Shown here piece by piece: positions 12,000 through 21,870 of a DNA stretch of 64,000 nt; the stretch's first letter is position 1; each line of letters opens with the position of its first letter. A program made the translations under genes and the position numbers. Where the stretch lies: contig NW_004454224.1 in the NCBI RefSeq assembly GCF_000283155.1, positions 9,546,236 through 9,610,235 of the forward strand, in the 5' to 3' direction. The notes under the pieces are model-generated. The model was not told the DNA's origin. It did no database searches and worked only from the letters and a program-made list of their open reading frames with translations. Source of the stretch: Ceratotherium simum simum. Its lineage: Eukaryota; Chordata; Mammalia; Perissodactyla; Rhinocerotidae.

Positions 12000-12240
12000 T
12001 CCAAATCTCTGCCTCTGTCTTCACATGGCCTTCTCCTCTGTGTCTTCTCTTCCGATTATTGGTGACCTCCTTTTATTGGTCATAGGATTTAGGGCCCACC
12101 TGGTTAATCTAGGATGATCTCCTCTTGAGATCCTTAACTTAATTACATCTTCAAAGATCCTTATTCCAAATAATGTCACATTCACAGGTTCCGGGTGGAC
12201 ATATCTTCTAGAGAGCCACATTCAACCCACTACAGAGGTG
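12000..12240. mobile_element. Ancient interspersed repeat, class uncertain
   Basis: Phrases 'gtcttcacatggcc', 'tagggcccacctggttaat', 'ttaacttaattacatc' and 'aataatgtcacattcaca' mark a common mammalian repeat that I cannot assign firmly. Confidence 0.6.
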
Positions 12241-12649
12241 AATACCAGGAAAAAAAGAGCTAAAGGAGTTTAAATTGAGTTTAAACTTTAGTCCTCCAGT
12301 GAGTGATTACTTTTCAAAGCATAGACAACTCTTAGCCTGCACGAACTTGCTATTTCAGCACTGACCGTCCGTGCATCACTTCAAAGGTCATTCTGAGGAG
12401 GGAGTGTCTGCATTGCTTGCTGCAAGGCTAATGTGAGGCTGTGAGTCTCTAGCCGGGGGCCTTGCTGCAGCCCCAAACCCACCATATCCTTTCTGCTCAC
12501 TGCTGGGGGCATGGCTACTGCTGCCAAGGGGCCAAAATTGGGTCCTTCTGAAAAATGGCCTCCCCAAAGAAAGCCAACTGCTAGAGCTGGTGATGAAAAA
12601 GAAGGGATCCAAGAAAGTGCTGCTCCTCGCCCGGGACGGTAGGCAGCTT

Positions 12650-13260
12650 CCGAGATGAATGTCCCCCATAGATCCCCCCTCCTGATTTTTATGCCCTTGT
12701 GTAATCCTCTCCTCTTGAGTGTAGGCTGGATCTAGTGACTTGCCTCTACTGAAGAGAATACAGTAAAAGTGACAGGATGTTATTTATGAAATTAGGTTAC
12801 AAAAAGACCGTGGATTCTGTGTTGCTCACCATTCCTCACTCTCTAGCTTGCTTGCTCTAAAGGATGCCTGCTGGCATGTCAAACAGCCTGAGGGAGAGGT
12901 CCATGTGGCAAGGAACTAATATCTCCAGCCAACACCCTGTAAGAACTGAGGTCCTCAGTCCAACAGTCCTCAAGGAACTGAATCCTGCCAGAACCTTGCG
13001 AGTAGGCTTGGAAGTGGACCTTCTGAGGCCTCCAGACAACCACATGAATGAGCCTCCAGGCAGATCCTCCCCAGTCGAGCCTTCAGATGACTGCAGCCCT
13101 GGCCAACACTTTGGCTGGAGCTATGAGAGAACCTGAGCCAGAGCCACCCAGCTAAGCCACGCCCAGATTCCTGCCCCACAAAAACTGTGAGATAATAAAT
13201 GTTCATTGTTTAAGCCATTACATTTTGGAGTAATTTGTTATGCAGCAATAGATACACCCA
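12650..13260 (+). mobile_element. MLT1-type (MaLR) solo LTR
   Basis: Readable MLT1 landmarks in order: 'ggctggatctagtgacttg', 'tgtggcaaggaact', 'cctccccagtcgagccttc', 'ctgtgagataataaatg' and 'tatgcagcaatagatac'. Contains an LTR poly(A) signal but no coding sequence. Confidence 0.8.
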
Positions 13261-13720
13261 GATATAGATTTCTAGGATATATTCAACCACGAGGAAGGCT
13301 TATGCTATAGTGGTAGCTGTGTTTACAAATTTGAGGATTCACAGATATGAGCTCATTTCCCTCCTCAAGAATCTACAACTCCTCTCACTCCTTTGATTCT
13401 GTTTGTATTTTTAAACAAACATAATGTCAAATTATAGCAGCACCTGCACATTCTATTTTTTCTGCTTAATATGTTGTGAGCATTTTCTCACCTCATTAAA
13501 TATTCTTCAAAGCTTCCTTTGTTCTTACACTTCTTTGGTAGTGTGTCATAGGAGCATACCAACATCAATTTAGTCACTCTCTTATTATTTTTAAGCTTAA
13601 GGTAGGGTTTTACCTTCTTGGGTCATGTCTATCAACATGTGTCGGCCCCTCCATGCAGGGCCTACAGGGATAGTATGGGGAAGACAGAAGGCAGGACTGG
13701 TTAAGTGCTCATGTTGCATC
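13261..13720. other. Intergenic, AT-rich, worn L1-like sequence
   Basis: Between 13,380 and 13,620 the text resembles badly decayed antisense L1 ('tgtgagcattttctcacc'). No gene seen. Confidence 0.4.
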
Positions 13721-13724
13721 AAGT

Positions 13725-13910
13725 CTATACTATCTCCTAGCTATGTGACCTTGGGCTTGTTACTTAACACTCCAGGCCTCAGTTTCCCCTTTTGAATAGT
13801 GGGGATAATAACCATACCCACTTCACAGAGTTATTAGAGGCATCATTGAGTTAACCCAAGTAAAACACAGCACAGTGCCTGACATATTTTAGGGTATATA
13901 GACATAAGCC
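13725..13910 (+). repeat. MIR SINE
   Basis: Sense MIR core: 'agctatgtgaccttggg', 'ctcagtttcccc', 'ggggataataacc' and 'acagtgcctgacatat'. Confidence 0.75.
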
Positions 13911-14089
13911 AGACCATGGTATCCTCATTCCCCCATCAAGTCCTGGTCCATGGTGCATATATCAACTCTTGTCCCAGACTCCAGCTTTCTTCCAATAAAC
14001 AGCATCTTGGCTTCCCTCCTGCTACTTCCTTCCTCTCCCTGAACCTGTGGTGACCCCAGCTCGGCCTCCATCGACAATCTTGCAACCAT

Positions 14090-14180
14090 CACACCTACTC
14101 TTGCTGTGTGACCCTAGGCAAGTCCATCCCATCTCTGGGCCTCAGTTTCCTCATCTGCAATATGGGAGGGGGAGTTAGAT
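14090..14180 (+). repeat. MIR SINE fragment
   Basis: 'gctgtgtgaccctaggcaag' followed by 'ggcctcagtttcctcatctg'. Confidence 0.75.
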
Positions 14181-14323
14181 TAGGAGGTCCACGAGGGATT
14201 GCCCACTTCTAAGATTCTAGACTATTCCCTCCTCTTTCAAAGGCCCTTTGGATTCAACAGTATACAGTACAACCAGAGCTTTAAACAACTGGCCAAAGCA
14301 AAAAGAATTGGAAAACGCTTTAA

Positions 14324-14329
14324 TTTATT
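14324..14329 (-). terminator. BATF2: Candidate BATF2 poly(A) signal (AATAAA)
   Basis: AATAAA on the minus strand, and the only canonical hexamer I found between here and the BATF2 stop codon. It would give a 3' UTR of about 1.2 kb. The choice is an inference. Confidence 0.45.
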
Positions 14330-15214
14330 TACCATATGTGCCAAGACTTGTGCTCAGCATCCTGGAGTGTGTCAAACACTTGCATAGTGTCCGCTTACAT
14401 GTGTTTGAAAATCTGGGCGAAGAGCTGGAGTTTCTCGTCGCAGGCCCCTTACAGTGCTTGTCCTGGGTCTGAAACAAGAACCTGCCTTGAAGCAGACACT
14501 GCAGCTGAGTTTCCACCTGGTCCCGGCCCCTGATCTTCCAGCTGCCATCGAACCAAAGAGCAATGAGGGGCGCTGCTCATAGAAGCCGAGGGCAATGGGG
14601 GCCAGGGGCTGCCCAGGGATGGAGGTGGTCCCAGAGAAGACACAGGTCTCCCTGCCGCCAGGTTCAGGTCCAGCACTTGCTTAAACATAACCTTGCACCT
14701 GACCCTTCTCTTGGTCTTTCCTTAGGCCTTTCGTGCATGACATGAATGGTTCTCAGGACCCTCATGGCTTGGTGGGAGGAGGGAGGCAGGGTGCTATTTG
14801 GGAATATCCTGGAGAGCTGACCCTGCAGAATGTCCCTGAAGTCTTGGTATGGCTACAGGTACCCCTTCTGTAGACATCCCAGGAGGACTATTCCAGGCTT
14901 CTCACCAATTTCAACCCACAGGTTCAGCTCCTTGGTACTGAAAACACTGCTGGGGAAGAAAGAGTCCACTTCTGGGCTCCTGCTTGGCCTCACCCGGCCC
15001 CCAGGCTTGGACTCTGGAGCGGCCCCAGCTAGGGCGAGGTTTCAGGAACAGCAGGGCTCTGTGGCCCTGGGAATCACAAATCAGAAGCGACAGCCCCTCC
15101 CTGCTCCCAGCACTTAAACCTCCTCACACCAGTCCTCAGTTTCTAGGACTTCAACCCCTAGGGTGCCTGGGCCATGATCCCACCAGGAGAAAGACAACAG
15201 ATGGTGGTGTTTCA

Positions 15215-15350
15215 GATCCCAAGAAAGGCTGTGTGAACTTGGACAAGTCACTTGGCTTCTCCAAGCCTCTGTCTCCTTATCTGAAAAAGTGGAGTGATAA
15301 TCTGGATTTTTCAGGATGCCCCTGAGGCTGAAATAAGATAGTAGCAGTGA
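15215..15350 (+). repeat. MIR SINE inside the BATF2 3' UTR
   Basis: 'ggctgtgtgaacttggacaa', 'gtctccttatctg' and 'gcagtgacagggcctgg'. It is antisense to BATF2 and would form part of its 3' UTR. Confidence 0.65.
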
Positions 15351-15518
15351 CAGGGCCTGGCAGAGAGGTGGGCATGCAGTGATGGCTTCCTTTCCCTGGT
15401 GAAATCCTGGGCCAGCTGGTCAGCCAAGGACAGCCTCCAATGGCAAGGGAAGAGATGCCCGTGTGCTGAGGCTGCTTCCTGAGCCCAAGGAAGGGGCCAG
15501 CCCAGCTCCAGGGCCAGG

Positions 15519-16202
15519 TTAGAAGTGAACTTGAGCAGAGGAGAGCAGGGGGAAGGCCAGGAGGGGGTGGGGGCTGGGATCCACATCCAACCCTTGCAGA
15601 TCTGCTACTGAGAAAACAGGCTTGTGCTCCCTATCCTGCAGACAGGTCAGCCCCAGAGCAGACAAGGGGCTGTGGGGTGAGGACTCCAGCTTCCTCCTGG
15701 TGGGGTGCTCCAGCCCAAGGGGCTGTGGAGGGGCAGTTTGGGTTGGGGGGCTGAGCAGGAGGGCATTGAGCTTGGAGGAAGGTCTCAGCAGGCTGGAGCC
15801 AGTGAGCGAGGCAGATTCAACAGGGCTGGAGGACAGCTGGACGGAAGACGCAGTGACTGCAGTGGAGCCAAGGGACAGCGAGGGCAGAGGGGACAGGAGG
15901 GGGCCGGGGGAACCATGAGGCTGGGGATCTGGAGAGAGTTGCTGAGCAGAGGGAGAGGAAAGTGGGGTCTGGAACAGGCCTGACTGCTCCAGGCAGCCAT
16001 GCTGTCCGTGGGGCACAGGGCCTGGGGGCTGCTCTGCCTGAGTCCAGCAGCCGGGGGGCATGGGAGCCAAGCAGGAGACACAGTCCATTGGGCACAGACG
16101 CTCGTGCACACACAGGGTCCGACTCCACCACGCCAGCTCAGCTCGCAGAGCCTGGATCTCCTTCCGCAGGGCATGGTTGTGTTTCTCCAGTGACTCGTGC
16201 TG
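15519..16202 (-). CDS. BATF2: BATF2 coding exon 3 of 3 (residues 49-275)
   Basis: Opens after a CTCCAG acceptor with QHESLEKHNHALRKEIQ, the main part of the zipper, and holds the whole C-terminal tail and the TGA. Starts in phase 0. Confidence 0.95.
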   Translation of the reverse strand, partial: QHESLEKHNHALRKEIQALRAELAWWSRTLCVHERLCPMDCVSCLAPMPPGCWTQAEQPPGPVPHGQHGCLEQSGLFQTPLSSPSAQQLSPDPQPHGSPGPLLSPLPSLSLGSTAVTASSVQLSSSPVESASLTGSSLLRPSSKLNALLLSPPTQTAPPQPLGLEHPTRRKLESSPHSPLSALGLTCLQDREHKPVFSVADLQGLDVDPSPHPLLAFPLLSSAQVHF

Positions 16203-19200
16203 CTGGAGGGAGACGCAGACACGGGCAGGGAGGGGGTGTCAGCCAGCATCAGGGGCCCAGCATGAGTCCTGTTCCCCACCCCCAGGGGCCTCAACTTAGG
16301 AGTGAAGATACTATCACCATGCGCATGTCCAAGCTGGGGCCCCTTGGTGACTCTCTGGCCAGCTCGACTATCACCAGCAAGTCTCCCCCATTCTACCTCC
16401 TAATGGGGCGCAGATCTGCCTGCTCTCCTTTTTCACTGCCAATTCTCTGAGCCAGCCAGTCTCTGCCAGCCTACGATCTCCACTCGCCTGGGAGCTCCAC
16501 CAGCCTCCTAACTGGGGTGCCCCCCAAAACCACCTCATTCTCTTGGCCCAAAGGAGCCATTCGGCAACTGTGTCAATAACCAAACAGCACAGCACGACTC
16601 CCTGTGTGTGGCAGCCCCAGCTCACACCTCCAGCGTTATCTCTCCAATATCTGCTGCTCCCTCTCACTTCCTGTCCCACAGATGGACTCTGCTTCCTCGC
16701 CACAATTCCTGTCTCCCCTGCCTGGGCACTCTTCCAGCACCCTCTTCCGGGGGCTAATCCTGATGTTGCATTCTCATGGCAACTTAGACATCCTTCTGTC
16801 CTGGACACCTCTAAGCTGCCTAGAGCCGCTGCCAGACCTCCCCAGCGCCCAGAGCTCGCCCACCGAGGCCCTGTGGGAGGAGTCTGGGGTACTGTTTTAC
16901 AAGTTGGCAGCATGGCTGTGTTCTATTCAGCATCCCTGAATCAGCATTTGTTAGGTTCTGTTCTGCTGAACACTGGGTTCTGAGAACCCACCAGGACAAT
17001 CATCAACGTGCAGTTCTAAACAACCATTGATGATGACAACAATGGTGGAAAATGCAGAAAGAACTTTATTTCCACAACTCATCAGGCTGAATGACATAAA
17101 AATGTTGCTCAGGCCATGGACTCAAAGTTCTAACAGGCCTCAAAGCCACCAGCAGCCCCACTCCCAGGCTGGTCTCTGCACGTGGAATGATGTTTTTAAA
17201 ACATGTCACTAGGGGCCGGGCCCGTGGCTTAGCGGTTGAGTGCGCGCGCTCCGCTACTGGTGGCCCAGGTTCAGATCCCGGGCGCGCATCGACGCACCGT
17301 TTCTCCGGCCATGCTGAGGCCACGTCCCACATACAGCAACTAGAAGGATGTGCAACTATGACACACAACTATCTACTGGGGCTTTGAGGAAAAAAAAAGG
17401 AGGAGGATTGGCAATAGATGTTAGCTCAGAGCCAGTCTTCCTCAGCAAAAAAAAAGAGGAAGATTAGCATGGATGTTAGCTCAGGGCTGATCTTCCTCAC
17501 ACACACACAAAAACAAACAACAACATGTCATTAGGTCACCCTTCACCTAAATTCTCCAAAAGCTTCAAGTCACCTTCAGAAACTGAGTCACTCACTCACT
17601 CATTCGTTCATTCATTCATTCATTCGTCTGCCTGGCTCCTCCATGAGAATATGAGCCCTGGGGAGCAGGGGTGGGTGGGTGGGTTTTGGTCTGCTGTGTT
17701 CACAGCTGTGTCTTCAATGCTTAGAACTGTGCCCATCACACAAGAGACACTCAATAGGCATTTCTGGAGGAAATGACTAAACAAATGCATGAAATTTCTC
17801 CCCCTGCCAGGCAGGCACCATCCTGGGCATCAGTCCTCGCTCTCATGAAATCTACAGGGTGCTGCTCTCTCACACCGTGCCAGCGCTATTTCATTTGCCT
17901 GCAATGCCTTTTCTTACCTTCGTCCATTTGGAAAACTCCTATTCATCCCTCAAGACCAGCTCAGACTTCATCTCTGTATCACTTTGATGCTACTACCTGT
18001 GTGTTGCCCCCACCAATGCGTTCCCAGAGCACTTTATTCTAACTCTATCGTTCGCTCCCCAGGGAATTACTGAGTGTCTCCTATTTGTCAGGCACTGTTC
18101 CAGGTGATGGGGAAACAGCAGGGAACAGAAGAGTTCCCTGCCATCGTGGTGCTTACAGTCTGGTAAGGGAGATAAGCAATGAACAACATCTAAACATGTA
18201 ACAGGTTAGTGCTAACAAGAAAAATAAAGCCGAGTAGCAATAAGAGGTCTCTTTAGATCAGATGGTTTAGAGAGGCCCTTCTGAGGCAGTGACATTTAAG
18301 CCAAACAACCGGAAAGAAGTGATGGTCTAGCTGGACCACTGTCTGAGGGCTGAGGGAATAGCCAGGGCAGAGCCCCTTAGGCTGGATGCACTTGGTCAGT
18401 GAAGCAACAGGGAGAACAGAGCTCAGGATGTCAGGAGAGGAGGGCAGACAGGTGAGGGCGATGGTTGCAGAGAGCACAGGGCCTTAGGGTGCAGAGCACT
18501 GTGACTCTCACTCATCACTCTAAGGACTAACATGTATGCAATCCCCCAAGGGCCAGGTCTGAGGCCAGCTCTTAATTCTCCTGCTGGGACAAACCGGTGG
18601 TACACTTTCTATCTGCACAGAGGAAGAAGGGACGCTCCAAGGGTCAGGTTACCATCCAAGGTCAAGTTGCCATGCCAGGTCAAGAAGCAAGTGCAGGTGG
18701 AGCCCTCCCCTGCCCTACCGGGTTCCTTTGCCTCCTTTAGTCTCCACAATCCTGCCTGTGGGCCTGGATATCGTCCCCATTTTTGGATGAGGACAGTGAA
18801 ACTCAGTGAAGGAAGTGACTTGTAGCTAATGAGTGCCACAGCTATGACTCTAAAGCCAGCCCATCTTCACCCGGAACTAGAGTGTGTCACAGTGTGGTCC
18901 TGGCCACCCACATCAGGACCCTGACAGGCAGGGAGGGGGAAGGGGCAGGGATCTGCATTTTAACGAGTGTCTGAGCTGGTCAGGTGCTGGGTTCTCCCCG
19001 TTTCCCTGCACCTCCTGTCTCCTCCCCCTGGACTGGGGACACCTTGAGGGCAGAGCTGGCTGCGGAGGCACCTTTGTGTCTCTGAAGCCCAGCATGTATT
19101 TGGCACACAATTTACACTCAACACCCAGGAATTTCCAAATCTCAGTCGCAGAGCCCTTCCCTCCTCCCAAACTCAGGTGGCCTGGGAACACACAGCAGTG

Positions 19201-20616
19201 TAGCGGGAACTGCTCATAGGAGGATGGAGAAGAGGTGGCCAGGCCAGGTGAGTGGAGTCAGGGCCAAGAAGAGAGGCGTCCCCCACCTGGTGCAGGGCGT
19301 CTGCCTTGTCCGTGTGCTTCTGCCGGCTGCGCTGGGCAGCCGCCCGGTTCTTCTGTTTCTTCTTCAGCTGCCTCTGATGCTCCTTGGGGTCCTGGAGGGC
19401 GGAGAGGGAGCTCAGGGTCCAGGCAGGGGCTTGTGCCCTCCCTCCTGGCTGTCTGTAAAGCCACGCCCTTCTGGCTCCCCGTCCCCTGGCGCCCACACAC
19501 CCCATGGGGCCCACACACCCCATCGCTGCCAACACAGCACACCTGGTTGGAAAGCCAGCCTCACCCACATGTCCTGCTCACAGCTCATGTTGGGGGAGGA
19601 CAATTGAGGAAGCTGGGAGCCGATATTTGAACCCAGACAGGACTGACTTCACACCCACGCTCTCCTTACCGGCCCTGTCATTCTGGGCAAGTCACTCACT
19701 TCTCTGAGCTGAGGCACCTCATCCGTATAATGGAGGCACCTGTGCCTTCCTCACAGCCCATAAAGCAGGCAGCCCAGGGCCAGCCACGAGCCAGGGGTTA
19801 ATAGAGGTCAGCTCCTGCTATTCTGGTTGCTACTATTTCCCTAGCCCCAAGCTCCATCTGAGAGGGCAGGGCTGAGGTCTGATTCAGCTCCACATCCCAT
19901 GCCCAGCTCAGGCCCAAAGCTGATCTTCATGTCCTCAACAAATATTTATTGAGCACCTACTGTGTGCCCGGCACTGACTGAGGGGACACAGCAGCGAACA
20001 AAACAGGCAAACTCCCCGCCTTTGTATTGCTCACATTCTAGGGGGAGAGCAACCTCGAATGAATGAATCGAGCATCCTTTTGACAGGACAGTGGACTCAA
20101 AGTTGACACCTGTGACCCTGACTGAGGTCGCTATGCTCCTAGGTTCATGGCCACAGCAGGCCCATTCCAGGTGACTGGAACCTCGGGGCAAGATCGGCAG
20201 TGAAAGAAGAGGGGTGGCTTCCGTGCCTGGGTCCTGGGAGAGGGGCAGGGCCTCCAAGGGGAAACATGCTGGAGAATTTGGAGAGGGAGACGGCCATAAG
20301 GGCAGTGAGGGGAGGACAGGTGGGTTAGGAGAGAGCAGTATTCAGAGGCCAGGTTCTAAGCTGGAGGCTGGGATCTGCAATATGAGACCTGGAAAGCCCT
20401 CATTCCAATCCCCTGGGGAAAGTGAGGCCCAGAGAAGGGGTGTGTGGAGCCCACAGTACACAGCTCATGTACACAGAGCTGGGACTAGGGGCTCTGACCA
20501 CATCCCTCCCCGCCTGGGCACTGGGGACCCTCGGGCACATTCCCCTTCTCATCCCTGTCCCTGGTCCCTGTACTCACTGTCCCAGTCTGCAGCTCATCCT
20601 CCCCGCAGAGGCGCAT
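15519..20616 (-). CDS. BATF2: BATF2, basic leucine zipper ATF-like factor 2 (3 coding exons, 275 aa)
   Basis: Coding exons on the minus strand: 20616-20578, 19391-19287 and 16202-15519. They join in frame through GT/AG introns into 275 codons. Residues 1-13 are a short leader, about 14-38 the basic region (KNRAAAQRSRQKHT core), and about 43-80 the leucine zipper, ending at the HERLC motif shared with BATF and BATF3. The long proline/serine-rich tail ends in LSSAQVHF. BATF2 is known as an interferon-induced nuclear factor that pairs with JUN proteins, dampens AP-1 and works with IRFs. Compared with the human protein as I remember it (274 aa), there is one extra lysine before KNRAAA. An interferon-response element lies 132 bp upstream of the ATG. 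The start was chosen because the 13-residue leader matches the family and the splice phase fits. Confidence 0.95.
17213..17521 (+). mobile_element. ERE SINE (ERE1-like) in BATF2 intron 2
   Basis: Head 'gggccgggcccgtggctta', B-box-like 'ggttcagatccc', then 'catacagcaactagaagga' and two ERE tail units. Target-site duplication is AACATGTCACTAG (17200-17212) versus AACATGTCATTAG (17522-17534). Antisense to BATF2. Confidence 0.95.
17840..18050 (+). repeat. L2-like fragment in BATF2 intron 2
   Basis: 'tcatttgcctgcaatgcc' and 'tccctcaagaccagctcag' match the usual L2 wording. Confidence 0.55.
18065..18500 (+). repeat. Decayed interspersed repeat, unassigned family
   Basis: 'caggcactgttccaggtgat', 'cagcagggaacagaagag', 'ttccctgccatcgtggtgc', then 'gaggcagtgacatttaagcc'. 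Same family and orientation as the copy at 4.1 kb. Confidence 0.55.
18885..19000 (-). mobile_element. MER5-like remnant
   Basis: 'cagtgtggtcctggccac', 'catcaggacc' and 'gatctgcattttaacgagtg' look like a reverse MER5A. Short and worn. Confidence 0.4.
19287..19391 (-). CDS. BATF2: BATF2 coding exon 2 of 3 (residues 14-48)
   Basis: 105 bp, phase 0 at both ends. DPKEHQRQLKKKQKNRAA opens the basic region, and the exon ends KADALHQ before a GTGGGG donor. Confidence 0.95.
19490..19523. repeat. Two tandem copies of a 15-bp unit, 18-bp period
   Basis: GCCCACACACCCCAT occurs at 19491-19505 and 19509-19523, about 100 bp outside BATF2 exon 2 in intron 1. Confidence 0.8.
19620..19800 (+). repeat. MIR-like SINE fragment
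   Basis: 'atttgaacccagacagg', 'ctgggcaagtcactcact' and 'gaggcacctcatccgtataa'. Confidence 0.55.
19930..20210 (+). repeat. Decayed interspersed repeat, unassigned family
   Basis: 'tattgagcacctactgtgtg', 'ggacacagcagcgaacaaaa' and 'gctcacattctaggggg'. Same family as at 18.1 kb. Confidence 0.5.
20578..20616 (-). CDS. BATF2: BATF2 coding exon 1 of 3 (residues 1-13)
   Basis: 39 bp from the ATG to a GTGAGT donor, encoding MRLCGEDELQTGT. It aligns with the human leader in length and in the M-x-L-C-G start. Confidence 0.9.
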
Positions 20617-20830
20617 GGCTTGGCCAGGGGTGCAGAGGCTCACATCCAAGGTGTTCCTCGGCGCTGTGACCTCCCAATGCCCTCTGGGGGCCCAAGGAAG
20701 TGGCAGCTCTTTAAATCACCAGTGACCACCCCGCCCCCAGCAAGCCAAGTTTCAGTTTCTCCTAAAGCAACCGGCTGCTCAGAATCCCTGGCTCGGGTTG
20801 GCTCACGTGGCTGGAATTTCCTAACATGAA
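20617..20830 (-). promoter_or_regulatory. BATF2: BATF2 promoter
   Basis: Sequence just upstream of the BATF2 ATG. From the gene outwards: a TATA-like ATTTAAAG (minus, 20716-20709), an interferon-stimulated response element (20748-20761), a CACGTG E-box (20804-20809) and an NF-kB-like GGAATTTCC (20813-20821). The arrangement suits an interferon- and inflammation-induced gene. The transcription start was not determined; I place it around 20,680 by inference from the TATA-like box. Confidence 0.65.
20748..20761 (-). promoter_or_regulatory. Interferon-stimulated response element (ISRE)
   Basis: The plus strand reads AGTTTCAGTTTCTC, an exact fit to the ISRE consensus AGTTTCNNTTTCNY. On the gene strand it reads GAGAAACTGAAACT. 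Confidence 0.8.
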
Positions 20831-21009
20831 CTGGCCTTCCGGTTGGGCCCCTTCTCTGGGAGGAGGGCAGTGGAGGGTGGCCAGAGGAGGGGAGACGGAA
20901 GGCCAGGTGTGGGGAGGGTGTTCTGGGGGAGGGAGGGCAGGCTGCCAGGGACAGAGCCAAGAGGAGAAGTCAAGGGGAACTGAGGGCTCATGTGGGATAT
21001 GAGAGCACC

Positions 21010-21180
21010 TCTAGGCTGTGGAATTGGAGGAGTCCAGATTCACAGCCCACCTCTGGCACATTGGAGCTGTGCAGCTTTGAGAAGCTGATTCACCCTCTCT
21101 GAGCCTTAGGTTCCTCATCTGGAAAGGGTGTGAAGGGATGATACAAATATCCCCTCACAGACTTGATGTAGGAAGGAACC
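21010..21180 (+). repeat. MIR-like SINE fragment
   Basis: 'agctgtgcagctttgagaag', 'ccctctctgagccttagg', 'ttcctcatctgg'. Confidence 0.6.
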
Positions 21181-21334
21181 AGCAAGATAATACAACCACC
21201 CCCAAACCCTCTGAGACCAATGTTGAGGCATGTCTGCAAAGATAAGCAATGGCCTTAAAATAGGAGGACAGATGGTTAAATGACTGTGTTTTCATTCAAC
21301 AGACCACGCAGCAATAGAGAGTGACGTTCACCAA

Positions 21335-21500
21335 TTAGGAGCGCGGCTTCCAAGCTATGTGACTTGGGTACATAATTTCACCCTTCTGTGCCTGTGTTTC
21401 CAAATCTGTAAAGTGGGGATAAAAAGAATTTTGCTATGAATATCAGATGAGTTAAGGCAGGTACGACACCTGAAACCATGCCTGGTGCAGAGGAAAGGCT
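21335..21500 (+). repeat. MIR SINE fragment
   Basis: 'gctatgtgacttgggtac', 'cctgtgtttccaaatctg' and 'gtggggataaaaag'. Confidence 0.6.
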
Positions 21501-21579
21501 GAACAGATATTCGCAACGTATGACATGATGGAAGATTCAAAGCTGCACCTAGGCATCGCACCTACAAGTCCACGACATC

Positions 21580-21870
21580 CAATTGTATGAAAATAACAAG
21601 CTGCCACAAGATCTGAACAGAACTTCTGTAGGGTTTAATAATATGGATTTGTAAATATGTAATAAAAGTATAAAAATATGCATAGCAATGAGAAACACAA
21701 AATTCGGAGAGTGGTGGCCTCAGTGGGGGGCTGAGGGTGACACACAGGGACTTCAGTTATGTCTGTGGTGTTTCGTTGCTGAAACTGTGGGAACACAGTT
21801 CTCTGTGATGACATTAGTATCTGCACTTTGGGGTATACCTGAAGTGTTTCATAATAAAAACTTCTATTAA
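21580..21870 (+). mobile_element. L1 3' end, sense
   Basis: Ends 'gaagtgtttcataataaaa', typical of old L1 3' UTRs. No coding capacity. Confidence 0.55.

Noticed and set aside
12650..13260. Possible gene with its own poly(A) signal
   Set aside because: The segment is an MLT1-type LTR; the AATAAA is the LTR's own and no reading frame survives.
15622..16450. Plus-strand open frames over BATF2 exon 3
   Set aside because: Shadows of the proline/serine-rich BATF2 tail, which reads correctly on the minus strand.
16371..16983. Open frames of 146-180 codons on both strands in BATF2 intron 2
   Set aside because: They overlap each other on opposite strands, lie inside an intron and show no conserved motif.
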